From Papilionanthe hookeriana x Papilionanthe teres (taxonomy: Eukaryota > Streptophyta > Magnoliopsida > Asparagales > Orchidaceae): a stretch of DNA of 64,000 nt. The translations under genes and the position numbers were made by a program. The notes below the pieces were generated by a model. The model ran no database searches and had not been told where the DNA came from. It saw nothing but the letters and a program-made list of their open reading frames with translations. Position 1 is the first letter of the stretch. The number at the start of each line of letters is the position of its first letter. The DNA is taken from NCBI GenBank assembly GCA_022702705.1, contig CM040428.1, positions 108,828,022-108,892,021 of the forward strand. The letters run 5' to 3'. Below are positions 10,601 through 20,456 of this stretch, piece by piece.

Positions 10601-13600
10601 CCCCAAGTGTCCTCACCCAAGAGCCGTCCACACTAAATCCCTAATATCTCACTCGATACTCAATGGATTTTCATGTTCTTATGCTCTATGGATCGTCTTG
10701 AAGAGACGAACACATCTATACGGTTATCATGCATTGAAATTAAAGCATTTGAAATGGAGAATCTCCGAAGCTCGGGATGAAGAGTTAGCTCATACCTTTG
10801 CTCGGAGAAGTGTGGCTTCAATCCGAGAGTTGTTGCACCTTCGATTGGATCCTAGCGAAGCTCCGGATGAAGTCTCCTGAGTGCAGTGAATTGTCTTGGT
10901 TAGATTTCGACCACGACTCGATCACAAAGCTTGGAGGTCCGGAGCAACCGGGAGGCCCGGAGATGGGGCTTTTGTTGGTGGACACCTTCCCTGGTCGCAG
11001 TGAAGGTGTAGAACCAATCAATTTGGGGATTGGCTCACTGTGGAGAAGTATCCTGGTTTTGGGTGGAATTTCAGTTGAGAAATTGGGTTTTGTCAGTGGG
11101 GATTAGGGCAAATTGACACTGGGGATCAACTGCTCTAAGGGTGGAGAAGGTTTGGAACAATTTTGGCAGAGTTTTGGCAAGGTTTGTGCAACTCTCTTCT
11201 CATGGCCATGAGGGGGTCGGGTTTAAATAGAGGTGGCTGGAGAGCCTCCCGGGGATGGCCGAGGGTTGGGATCGACCTGCTCTGGTCATGGGAAGAACGG
11301 CCATGGTGGCCATTGGGCATGGGGCGGCTCGGCGAGGTGGAATTCAAAGTTTGGCTCCTCCCAAGGTCTCGGCCATGGTGTTTTCCGGCGATCCGGGCGA
11401 GCTGGCCGGCAGGCATGGGTCACCTTCGGGGTCGAGGAGTTCGGGGCTTGAAGTTGGTGAAGTCGATGGAGTTTGACATGTGTAAAGGATTTGAATTAAA
11501 ATGGAATGGAGAAGGGGTCATTTTGGCTTCAATTTGGTCAACCCATTGGTTTGGGTTGGGTGCACCTCCCCATGGCCCGATTTTGGGCTGAGAGGATCGA
11601 TTGAGTCGACCAGAGAGAATGGTGTGGTCTCTATCCATGATGAGGTGGCTAAACATGGTTTAGAGTGTGTCATGGATAAGGTTAAAAAAGCTTAATGAAA
11701 GATTAGGAAAGGAGCCCCTCCTTTTACCATTAATGGCATGGTCACATGCCAAACTTTCGTGGCTCCATATGGCTTGTGAATGGCTCACCCTTGGCTCCAT
11801 TTGGCTTGGGAAAAGCTTGGGTCAATTTCATAAAAAGGGATTTAAGAAAATTTTGATATTTTGATGGGAATTTGTATGGGGCTTGATTTGGAATTGTTTA
11901 ATTGATGACTTTGAAACTTAGGGGCAATTTTGATTAAATGGATGATGAGGGGAAGTGCCATGTGGGCTTTAGATGAATTTGGGCTTTTGAATTTGAAGGA
12001 AGTGGGCTTTTAGGAAAGTTTAAGGGGAATGGGCTTTTTGATTTTAGGATGGGCATTTGGGTGAAGATTTTGTGAAGGACCTTGTCAAATAAGTGTTATA
12101 ATTGGTTTAGTGATGTTCTATGAAGGGCTTGGAGTCAATTTAGTGTGATTTGGGGTTGAATTGGTTTGAATTTGGATTTATTTGGTAAGTGGGCCTATGT
12201 AGGTCAAATTGGGCTAACTTGGGCCAATGTTGGGCTAGGGTTAAAATTGATGTAAAATTAATGTTGAGAAATATTTATGGGAGTGTTTCAAAGAGGTTTT
12301 GACTTTGGTTGGGCTTTGATTTTGGGGTTTGGGCTCATTTGGGTTAGGTTTGGGTTTAGGTCGAAAATGGGCCTTTTAGCTTTGGGTTGAATTTGAGTGG
12401 GGTTTGGGTCTAAATTTTGGGCAAATCATGTTAGTGTTTTATTTGTGGGAATGTTAAGGAAGATTTAGAAAAGATTTGGGGTTAATTGGAGTTGAATTGG
12501 GTGAGTTTGGGTTAGGTTTGGGTCATGGGTCCAAATTGGGCTTTAAGGCCAAAAGTGAAATTGGATCCAAATGTCGATCAAATTGGACTTGGATTTGGTC
12601 TAAATTGGTGTTGGGAATGTTGAATTGAAGTTTAGAACTGAATTGGACCAGAATTTGGGTCAATTGGGTAGGTTTGGTTTGACATTGGGTTCACTTAGGG
12701 TTAAAATGGGTCAAATTGGGGATTTTTACAAAAGTAGGGTAAATTGACAAAATTGGCCCATGGTGTAGTTGGACAAAATGAAATTAAGAATATTTGGGAT
12801 TTTCTGAAATTTTCTGGGAATTTTCTGAATTTTTGGATTTTCTGGCCAAGAGGGGTATTTTGGGTATTTGGAGGGTATTGGGAGGTATTTTTGGAATTTT
12901 TGATATTTTTGGGTATGGATGATCAATTTGAGTAATGTGGAAATGTTTAAGATCAATTTTGAGGAATTTCGGGTGATTTAGGAAATTTTGAAAAAATTTG
13001 GGTAATTTCGAGGGTTTTGGGTAAGTTTAGCGGGTGTAGGGTCCCGTGGGTCAAAAATTGAAAATTTGGGAAATTGTAGATTGGGTGGATGTAAGTGGAG
13101 TGAAATCATTTTGGTTGAGCCATGAAGCCGTATCAAGCCCACATGAGCCATGAAGGGACTCATTTGAGGCATTCATTATGTTGTTCCTAACCCTCTAGCC
13201 TGAGGGCTTAGGGGTTAAGGACCATCCATGTGAATCACCTACATGAGTCGGGAGGTCAAGTTGGGTATGGGTGTGTTTTAGGAAGTGTGTGAAAGTGTAG
13301 TGTATAAGTGTAGTGTGTGTGTAAGTCAGCCCCTTCACTGCACTGGGCCACCTGTGAGCGATCCTAAGGCCAAAGAGTCCTATAGGAACTCATCCTTAAA
13401 CTTCCACATTTGATTTCAACCCTCTAGGTGATTAGGGGTCTATAGTCAAGTTTGTGGAGTTTGAAGGGAGTTAAGAAGTGATTTGAGTTTCTAAAAGGTG
13501 GGTCCCAATTCTAGTCCTCTAAGATAGTCAAAGGAAAAGCCTAAGGCTAGATCCTAAGCACTAAAAAGAAGAAGAGAAGACCTCATCAAAAATGAGGTCA

Positions 13601-13974
13601 ACAAATGGACCCCAATAGGTGTGGTGAGCCGACGGAGCACACCGCGCGTATTGGTGTTGACCGAAGCGATCAACAAAACCAACACAAACGTCCAAGTGAC
13701 AAACTTAGGACAAAGCAAAAGAATCTCCGTCGGGGAGTATCGGGTATGTTCCCAAACCGGAGATACTCGAACTCTCGCCTGGGGAAAGGAAAAGGAGGTG
13801 AATCCCAAATCACATGACTCGGGGGAATTCCAATTTAGATTTTATTTTGTTTCAATTTAAGTTTTGATGTGTGAGCTTGGATTTTAGTTTGGAGTTTTAA
13901 TTTAGATTGAAGTTTTGTCAAAATTAATTTGAGGGATTTGATTTGAAATGAAAATTGGAATTCTGAGGTTTTAG

Positions 13975-14772
13975 ATGCAACATCTTCAACCCCGAAAGAA
14001 AATTGAATTGATCAGATTGAATCATTGCAATGAGGAGAGATCTCAGAGCAATGCGGTATTGGATGTAAAATCCTTAACCTCAAGAGTTTGATTTTGTTGT
14101 ATTTCATTGCTGTAGGGAAAGAATCCTAAAGTAGTGCAGTCTTGGATGTAAAATCCTAGACCCAAAAAGTTTGATTTTGATGTACTTCAGTGCAATAGGG
14201 AAAGAATCCTAAAGCAGAGTGCAGTCTTGGATGTAAAATCCTCGACCCAAAAGTTTGAATTTGATGTATTTCGAGTGCAATAGGAAAGAATCCTAAAGCA
14301 AGTGCGGTCTTGGATGTAAAATCCTCGACCCAAAAGTTTGAATTTGATGTATTTCAAGTGCAATAGGAAAGAATCCTAAAGCAGTGCGGTCTTGGATGTA
14401 AAATCCTCGACCCAAAAATTTGAATTTGATGTATTTCAAGTGCAATAGGGAAAGAATCCTAAAACGGTGCGAGTCTTGGATGTAAAATCCTCGACCCAAA
14501 AATTTGAATTTGATGTATTTCAGGTGCAATAGGGAAAGAATCCTAAAGCGGTGCGAGTCTTGGATGTAAAATCCTCGACCCACCCAAAAGTTTGAATTTG
14601 ATGTATTTCGAAGGCGATAGGGAAAGAATCCTAAAGCAAGTGCGAGTCTTAGATGTAAAATCCTCGACCCAAAAGTTTGAATTTGATGTATTTCGAGTCA
14701 ATAGGGAAAGAATCCTAAAGCAAGTGCAGGTCTTGGATGTAAAATCCTCGACCCAAAAGTTTGAATTTGATT
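13975..14772. repeat. Tandem array, about 83-bp unit, about nine copies
   Basis: The phrase TTGGATGTAAAATCCT recurs with its ATG at 14063, 14146, 14231, 14314, 14396, 14480, 14564, 14653 (here TTAGATG) and 14737, spacings of 82-89 bases. Each unit also has GGGAAAGAATCCTAAAG (the first G is missing in some) and GAATTTGATGTATTTC. Copies to the left are more diverged. Open frames across the array are translations of the repeat, not genes. Confidence 0.9.
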
Positions 14773-15110
14773 GAGATTTGATTCGAGATCTGGAAGAAAT
14801 TTGAATTTGAATTTGATTGATATTTGAGATCTGGAAAGATTGAATTCGAAATTTGGAAGGATGAGTTTGAACTCGATTGAAATTTGATTTAAGATTTGAT
14901 TTGAAATTTGGAAGATCAACTTTGAAATTTGATCGAGATTGGATTCGAAATCTGGAAAGATTGAATTTGAAATTTGGAAGGATGAGTTTGAACTCGATTG
15001 AATTTTGATTTAAGATTTGATTTGAAATTTGGAAGATCAAATTTGAAATTTGATCGAGATTGGATTCGAAATTTGATTTAGAATTTGATTTGAGATTTGA
15101 TTTAACACTT
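14773..15110. repeat. Second tandem array, 121-bp unit, about two copies plus degenerate flank
   Basis: GGATGAGTTTGAACTCGATT starts near 14860 and 14981, 121 bases apart, inside a matrix of short GATTTGA-like motifs. It directly follows the 83-bp array and is unrelated to it in unit sequence. Confidence 0.75.
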
Positions 15111-15566
15111 ATGTTGATTTTGTTTATCTTTTAATGATTCAAATTTTACTTTATTGTTTATTTAATGTTCATGTGAATTTGGTGTTCGTCATTTTCAGAT
15201 TTTTTTTAGAAAGTTTTCTTTTATTCTTCTTTTTTTTTTCTGTTCTTTGTTCAAAGTTCATTTAACTTTAATGGTGTTTCCCAGACAATTTGCACAAAAG
15301 AGGTGAAAGCCAAAAATGTGACATGGTCACTTTCATTCCAATAATGTTGAAGATACATCATACAACTCGATCTGGAATACATCTCATACAATCCATGTAG
15401 ACTCAAAATGGACTATGTATGATCTTTGTTGATCCATCAAAGAAACATCTGTCAAAAATCCATGTCTGAATAGTGGGGTACATGGTTAATAACATCACCT
15501 TCCAAGCCATCCTTGGCAAGGATGCCGGCTGGATGTACGTTGGAGGTGTGATATTTCCCATGTAAC

Positions 15567-17038
15567 TCACAGCTCGTAAGGCCGGAGGTTCTCTAGCTCC
15601 GGGTCTGGCTGGAAATGGTAAGGTGTCTTGCTGTCGTCCATCCTTCTGAAAGTAACTGAGATCCGCTTCACTGGTACTCCTGGTATGCAATGCTTAGCGA
15701 TATCCGCTCCGTTGCCCTTCGGCATCATGACGGAACCTACCGGTAAAGGTATCTTCACCGGCCCTAGGAACTCACCTGGGCCTCGCTATCCGGAGGTCGA
15801 TCCGAACATGATGTTACACTCGTTCGGGAAAGAGACCGTGCGTAAAGGTCCGACAAAGTCGTGGTGATCTATGTGCGGGGGTATGCGATCACCCCGCTTG
15901 TAGATGTTAATAATGCAGCTATTGGGTATGCAATCCGCTCGGTAGTACCCTCCATGTTATCAATCTCTTTACCATTCTCTTGATGACTAATGGCATCGGA
16001 TCCACTCGCCCATGACGGAGTATTCCCGGTGGGTTTCCCTTCCTGTCTTCAGCAAAGTTGTAGCAGCATCCGCATTGTATTGTGATTCTTCCCTTCCCTG
16101 GCATCCATCTCTGGGGTTCTGAGTAGGTATTTTCCCTTAGGCGGCCTGCTCGACCCATTCTTTTCAAATCCTGGATACAATCCATGATTTGCTGTTGTTC
16201 ATACTCTGAGAATACGTCTGTATGTAGCTCGAGGCCCTCTAGTATGTTGATCCTTCTGCCTCTAATTCTCTCGAAGTATTCAAAGGTTTTCTTTTCAACA
16301 TTTTGCATTCTCTCCAGCTCGTATTCCGGAATGATCCGCGGATGGCGAGGCCTTGTGACATATTGTGGGATATACGGCTCAATCCCTTCACGTTCTCCCC
16401 GCATACCTCGGCTCCTCGTGGATGATGCACTGTCGGGACATCCCCGGGGTTGCTTCGCAACAAGGTCATGCATCACCGGTGGTTCTATCCAATGGCGTGG
16501 TAACCTTCTTTTTCGATCTCCCGGGGATTTCCCCGGTCCTTTCCGTTATCCTAGGAGCTGGCCTCCTTTCTTCGTGTTCCCGGTGAACCGGTGTCCTCGA
16601 AGTGTATGTACTGGCATTAGCAACTGTCTCGTCGCGCTGGTCCGCAGCTAGTTTTGTTAACATCTTACGGATACGGAGATTCTTCTTTCTTCGTTGCGTT
16701 GTTGTGAGAGTAGATCTTCGAACTTCTTGAATCTCTGTGGGCGCGGCGCTGACAAGCTCGCCCTCCGCCTAGCCACTACGGACTTCATTTTCTTATCTTC
16801 TTCGACGTTTGCCTTTCTTTTCTTGCTGCTGGATTGGTGGCTTGGGCCACCCACTTTCATCACTGTCCGCCGGCGCGTTTTCTCGGTCAACTGGGACCCG
16901 GCCACTTTCCTCGTATCGTAGGCTTGCTGGTGCGAAATCCGAGTCAATCTCGATTATCGCTCCATCTTTCACCCTCTTTTCATCGAGTGCAAGGCTTACG
17001 CCATTCTTAAAGTTCAGGACCAACCGCCCATTCGACAT
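15567..17038 (-). pseudogene. Captured AlkB-like 2OG-Fe(II) dioxygenase (plant ALKBH9/10-like m6A demethylase)
   Basis: ORF of about 490 codons downstream of integrase, same strand, from ATG at 17038 (MSNGRLVLNFKNGVSLAL) to a stop after NLRPYEL at 15567. The N-terminal half is unfamiliar and basic, with SSSKKRKANVEEDKKMK (possible nuclear signal). The C-terminal half matches plant ALKBH9/10 demethylases: GRRINILEGLELHTDVFSE, WMPGKGRITIQCGCCYNFA, GNPPGILRHGRVDPMP, INIYKRGDRIPPHIDHHD, PLPVGSVMM, GNGADIAKHCIP and KRISVTFRRMDD. Catalytic residues are visible: HID at 15875-15867, distal His at 15692-15690 and the R-x5-R motif RISVTFR. Breaks: a one-base shift near 15935, an in-frame TAG near 15793, and shifts at about 16860, 16660 and 16470. 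They resemble the CTG/CAG artefacts, so the gene may be intact in the organism. No introns interrupt the domain, unlike typical host genes, suggesting capture from spliced RNA. Confidence 0.85.
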
Positions 17039-17080
17039 TTCCCTGCGAAAAGACAAGGAAAAGGATCAGGGGCTGTACTA
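17036..17080 (-). promoter_or_regulatory. 3' splice-site-like sequence before the AlkB-like ORF
   Basis: The minus strand reads CTTTTCCTTGTCTTTTCGCAG and then GGAAATG, with AG at 17044-17043 and the ORF's ATG at 17038-17036. A pyrimidine tract ending in CAG four bases before the start codon is what a spliced subgenomic mRNA would need. It is preceded (17080-17267) by AT-rich non-coding sequence after the end of integrase. No donor has been identified, so this is inferred. Confidence 0.45.
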
Positions 17081-17267
17081 AGAACAAGAACATTAAGAAA
17101 ACGTTTATTAAAGACATTTTTTTTCTTATATTTTAAAATTTAACAGGAATGAAGCGGGATAAGATCAGGAAAGAGATTTTGATTTGGAAAAGAAAACAAG
17201 GAAAACTTTATTATTATGATTTTATTTATTTTAGCACATTTTTTATTATTTTTGGGTTCGGACCCAG

Positions 17268-18500
17268 TCATAAGTAATTACTTCGCCCGTGTTTCTTAGG
17301 GATGAAGAATTCATTCCTTCGAAACATCAGGTAGCGTAATACTTTTTCAAGTATCGTCCGTTGATCGGAAGCATATGTCGTTCTCCCCGGCAATTCACTA
17401 GCCGGGTAGGAACCTCCCGAGTATACTCGCTTCAACCACAAACGGTCCTTCCAAAGTGGGTTCAAATTTTCCTCCTATCTTGCGGTGTGCAAGAATAGGT
17501 CTCGAGAACGAGAACTAAGTCACCAACTTTCAAGGTTCTTGGGCGGACCGGCTTATCATGGGCTTGAACCATCTTAGCTTGGTATAGTTCTAAATTTTGT
17601 TGCGCCGCAAGTCTTTTCCCTTCCGGGCTTTCTAATTCTTCGAGTCGTAATTTGGCGTTCTCTTCGTCGTGATCTTATTTGCAACTCGCAATTCCGAGTG
17701 AAGGAAGTCGAACCTCTAAAGGTAACACTCGCCTCGGACCCATACATCGGAGCGTAAGGTGTAGCTTGAGTAGGAGTTACGAAGGTTGTCCGGTAGGCTC
17801 ATAAGGCTTCTAACAACTTCTCGTGCCAATTTCTCTTATTATCGTCCAAGGTTTTCTTTAAGATTTGAACGAGAGTTTTATTAAAAGCCTCGGCGAGGCC
17901 GTTTGCTCTTGGGTAGTAAATTGTTGAGTATCGCCGATCGATTCCGTGTCTCCCGACAAAATTGTTGATTTGCGTGCTTCGAATGCCGACCCATTATCCG
18001 AGATGATCTCGCGCGGCACTCCGAAACGGTAGACAACTTGGTTCTTGAAAACCGTAGCACGTGGTGTGCTTTCACTTCTCTAAGCTGGAACTGCCCTGCC
18101 CACTTGGAAAAGTAATCTGTAGCCGCAAGAATGAAACGATGTCCTTTTGAAGATGGTGGTTCTATTGGACCCACTATATCTGTGCCCCAACATTCAAATG
18201 GCCACGACGCAATTGTCGGGTGCAGCACATTTGGGGGTTGGTGTAGAACCACTCCGTGCACTTGGCATTGGTGACAGCTCTTGGCGATTTTCATGCAGTC
18301 GGTCATCATCGAGGGCCAGTAGTACCCTAGTCTTTTAATTTTCATTTTCATCTTCGGACCCGACCGGTGAGCGCCACGAGTCCCGAATGCACCTCCTTAA
18401 CAATTTCACGGGCCTCGGACCCGCTTAGGCACCTTAGCCACATTTGATCAAAAGACCTTCGTACAGTGTGTTGTTTATTAATGCGTAGGACGAGTTCTTT
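17268..18500 (-). pseudogene. Integrase, element 2
   Basis: Order on the minus strand: HHCC zinc-binding region (EVHSG near 18400, GAHR near 18375, CHQC near 18275), then the catalytic core with the first Asp in WGTDIVGPIEPPSSKGH, the second in GVPREIISDNGSAFE (near 18000), and the Glu in YYPRANGLAEAFNK (near 17895). The C-terminal domain includes VKRVYSGGSYPASELPG near 17420 and ends at 17268. All catalytic DDE residues are present but lie in different frames because of several one-base shifts. Integrase inserts the cDNA into host DNA. No chromodomain is seen, as expected for the Tat clade. Confidence 0.85.
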
Positions 18501-18693
18501 TCTTGATCCGATGGGCTAGCGACCTATCGTCCGGTAGCTTTCCTGTTTGCGGTAGTTCATCAATGGCCGTCGCCAATCTTCGTGTTTTTCATCACTCGCT
18601 GCAACCGATTCTTTTTCTATTTCGATTTGTGTATTGTGTCTATGTTGAGTACGTGATAGGACCCGACGTCCGTGAACCGACACTTCCACCGAT

Positions 18694-19125
18694 TCATCTT
18701 GCAAACAGGCAAATTCTTTTGCGAGACGGGCTAAAGCATCTCGCTAAAGCATTTTCTTTTCTAGGAATTTTGTAGATCGTTACATTTGGAATCTGTTCCA
18801 ACAACTGTATGGCATACTGGAAGTATTGTTCGAGTCTTGGCTTTAAAATTCTGTATTGTCCGGCGATCTGTTGAATGATTAACTGCGAATCCCCGTAGAT
18901 GTTGATGTATGTTATCCCCATTTGAATAGTTAATTCTAGTCCCGTTATGAGGGCTTCGTATTCTGCTTTGTTGTTTGTACACGGTTCTGTCAAGTGGTAG
19001 GAGTATCTTAACATTCCCAGCTCCGGTGTTATAAAGATTAGCCCGATTCCTGCCTTACCGGGCACTATCACTTGCGATTCTTCGTCTTTGTGTGCTGAAG
19101 ATGCTCCGTCGAAATACAATTCCCA
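18694..19125 (-). CDS. Archaeal-type second RNase H (aRH), element 2
   Basis: A second RNase H domain after the normal one is a hallmark of the Tat/Ogre lineage. The domain starts WELYFDGASSAHKDE (first catalytic Asp, about 19105) and continues with CTNNKAEYEALITGLEL (Glu), INIYGDSQLIIQQIAGQY (Asp) and the helix ending KENALAR. The last catalytic Asp, expected in an ADALARLA motif, sits in the next frame at about 18740, because an apparent CTGA reads CGAGA in this copy. This single shift is probably an artefact. The domain is thought to help remove RNA or cleave the polypurine primer; its precise role in these elements is not settled. Confidence 0.85.
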   Translation of the reverse strand, partial: WELYFDGASSAHKDEESQVIVPGKAGIGLIFITPELGMLRYSYHLTEPCTNNKAEYEALITGLELTIQMGITYINIYGDSQLIIQQIAGQYRILKPRLEQYFQYAIQLLEQIPNVTIYKIPRKENALARCFSPSRKRICLFAR

Positions 19126-19880
19126 ACGTCGATCATCAAGGTCTTCTAGGTTCATTATTTGTTCATCTGGCAAATCGTCATTGAGAGGAGATTCTGCCGG
19201 CAAAGGGTGTGCTGCGAGAAAGTCTGCTAAGACTTGTCCCTTCACGGCACGCAGAGGCACGAAAGTTATATCGAATTGCAATAATATCATTGACCATCTG
19301 GCAAGTCTACCGGAAAGTGTTGGACGAGTCATCAAGTATTGCAATGGATTAAACTTCGAGATCAGGTTGACCTTATGAGAAAGCATGTAGTGCCCGAGCT
19401 TTTGAGCGGCGAAGATCGGGGCCAAACAATGTTTTTCAATTGCGGGATACCTTACTTCCGTCGAAGTAAACGACGGCTTAAGTAGTAAAGAGCGTTTTCT
19501 TTACCCTCATCATCGACCCGGCTAACGGGGCTCCGAGAGAGTCGTCTAAAGCCGCGGTATAAAGTATCAACGGTCTACTCGAGACCGGGCTGCTAAGACA
19601 GGAGGTGTCATTAAATATTGTTTAATGTCCTCGAAGGCCTTCGGCATTTTTCTTCCCCAATAAATTTGGCGTCCTTTTTAACTAGTGCCGAGAAAGGTCG
19701 ACACCTACTCGACGAGTTTGAGATAAAGCGTCGAAGATATGCCAATTTCCCTTGAAAGGATCGTAGTTGTTTTAAGGTTTTGGGAGGCGGCATTTCTAAG
19801 ATAGCTTTAATCTTTTCTCGGGTCGATTTCAATTCCACGATGTCGGACAACGAATCCTAAGAATTTCCCGGAGGTGACAC
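19126..19880 (-). pseudogene. RNase H (retroviral-type) with RT connection domain, element 2
   Basis: Continues from RT. The segment near 19850-19700 (EKIKAILEMPPPKTLKQLRS, then QGKLAYLRRFISN) is the typical RT thumb/connection of Ty3/gypsy elements. RNase H follows with ILYTAALDDSLGAPLA near 19560 and HYMLSHKVNLISKFNPLQYL near 19390-19330, ending KGQVLADFLAAHPLP. There are two frame breaks near 19430 and 19620. It degrades the RNA strand of RNA:DNA hybrids during reverse transcription. Confidence 0.8.
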
Positions 19881-19917
19881 CGAAGGTGCATTTTAAGGGA
19901 TTCATCTTAAGGTTAAA

Positions 19918-20436
19918 TTATCTTAATCGTTCGAAAATAATTCTCAAATCATACAGGTGGTTTTCCTTTACTTTGCTTTTGAGGACCACATCGTCCACGT
20001 AGCATTCGACTTGATTGTGGATGAGATCATCAAAAATTCTTGTCATTGCTCTTTGGTAGGTTGCTCCTGCGTTCTTCGATCCGAATGGCATTACGGTGTA
20101 GCAAAATACTCCGATCGGCGTCCTGAATACTGTAAACTTTTCATCTTCTGGAGCCATTTTTATCTGGTTGTATCCTGAAGATCCATCCATGAACGAGAAT
20201 ATTTCATGTGTCGAAGCAATGTCGATCATCAGTTCCGGGATCGGTAGAGGGAATTCATCCTTTGGACATGCCTTGTTCAAATCTCTGAAGTCCACACAAA
20301 TTCTGATCTGACCATTCTTCTTTCTGACTGGCACCACATTGGCTAACCAAGTCGGGTATTGTTCTTCTCGGATAAATTTGGCGACTATTAGCTTTTTAAC
20401 TTCAGCTATGACTTGTTGTTCAATTTCTAGACGCAT
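19918..20436 (-). CDS. Reverse transcriptase, element 2
   Basis: An uninterrupted 172-codon stretch with the full fingers-palm signature: WLANVVPVRKKNGQIRICVD, FRDLNKACPKDEFPLPIPEL, the first catalytic Asp region FSFMDGSSGYNQIKMAPEDE, RTPIGVFCYTVMPFGSKNAG, ATYQRAMTRIFDDLIHNQVE, and the active-site box CYVDDVVLKSK. These are Tat-clade residues. The left boundary is a frame break, not the true end of RT. This is the best-preserved pol domain in the window and the best one for phylogeny. Confidence 0.95.
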   Translation of the reverse strand: MRLEIEQQVIAEVKKLIVAKFIREEQYPTWLANVVPVRKKNGQIRICVDFRDLNKACPKDEFPLPIPELMIDIASTHEIFSFMDGSSGYNQIKMAPEDEKFTVFRTPIGVFCYTVMPFGSKNAGATYQRAMTRIFDDLIHNQVECYVDDVVLKSKVKENHLYDLRIIFERLR

Positions 20437-20456
20437 TCTTCTGGGACCTTGTCTGA

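Larger units (their letters stand above)
1..13603 (-). mobile_element. Ogre/Tat-type Ty3/gypsy retrotransposon, element 1 (5' half)
   Basis: Minus-strand element cut by the window start. Reading leftwards: a long 5' LTR, primer-binding site, untranslated leader, gag with an N-terminal extension, aspartic protease, linker and the N-terminal part of reverse transcriptase. The internal part is colinear with element 2 at 19963-25779 at high identity, offset about 19.96 kb. Assignment to the Tat/Ogre clade rests on the primer site, the enormous LTR, the gag zinc-finger style and the RT type; the dual RNase H is seen only in element 2. RNase H, integrase and the 3' LTR of this copy lie outside the window. 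Confidence 0.9.
6220..13603 (-). repeat. Complete Ogre/Tat LTR, 7384 bp (5' LTR of element 1, probable 3' LTR of element 2)
   Basis: Bounded on the minus strand by TGTTGACCTC...TGCCGACA. Both ends are defined by comparison with the solo LTR at 56019-63474; the right end is also shared with 27244. U3 runs from 13603 to about 10390 and R-U5 from there to 6220. It is AT-rich except for a CG-rich block next to a TATA box. Apparent ORFs inside (for example plus-strand 10698-11864) do not resemble proteins and are not counted as genes. The first 1.46 kb is nearly identical to 25780-27244, about 1-2 differences per 60 bases by eye; the solo LTR is more diverged. Confidence 0.9.
13604..15566 (-). other. 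Repeat-rich 3' non-coding region of element 2
   Basis: Nearly 2 kb between the AlkB-like ORF and the LTR without a convincing ORF. It contains two tandem arrays (13975-14772 and 14773-15110). Tat/Ogre elements are known for a hypervariable, repeat-bearing 3' untranslated region, so the position fits. A polypurine tract should lie just right of 13604; the minus strand reads CCTATTGGGGTCCATT before the LTR, with only a short G run, so no canonical tract is visible. Confidence 0.65.

Noticed and set aside
10698..11864. Plus-strand open frames in the GC-richer U3 of the large LTR
   Set aside because: They lie antisense in U3, overlap one another in several frames, resemble no protein, and are not kept open in the solo LTR copy.
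13975..14772. Regularly spaced repeats that might suggest a CRISPR array
   Set aside because: The units are adjacent and degenerate with no constant short repeat plus unique spacer pattern, and the context is a plant retroelement.
14293..15040. Minus-strand open frames with repeated peptides (LGRGFYIQDSHRF-like)
   Set aside because: They are translations of the 83-bp and 121-bp tandem repeats; the repeat explains them.
15567..17038. A host ALKBH gene rather than cargo of the element
   Set aside because: It lies exactly between integrase and the LTR, in the element's orientation, lacks introns in the domain and is preceded by retroelement sequence on both sides. A later independent insertion cannot be fully excluded without other copies.
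15600..17081. Plus-strand open frames opposite the AlkB-like ORF
   Set aside because: Shadows of the minus-strand coding sequence with no recognisable family.
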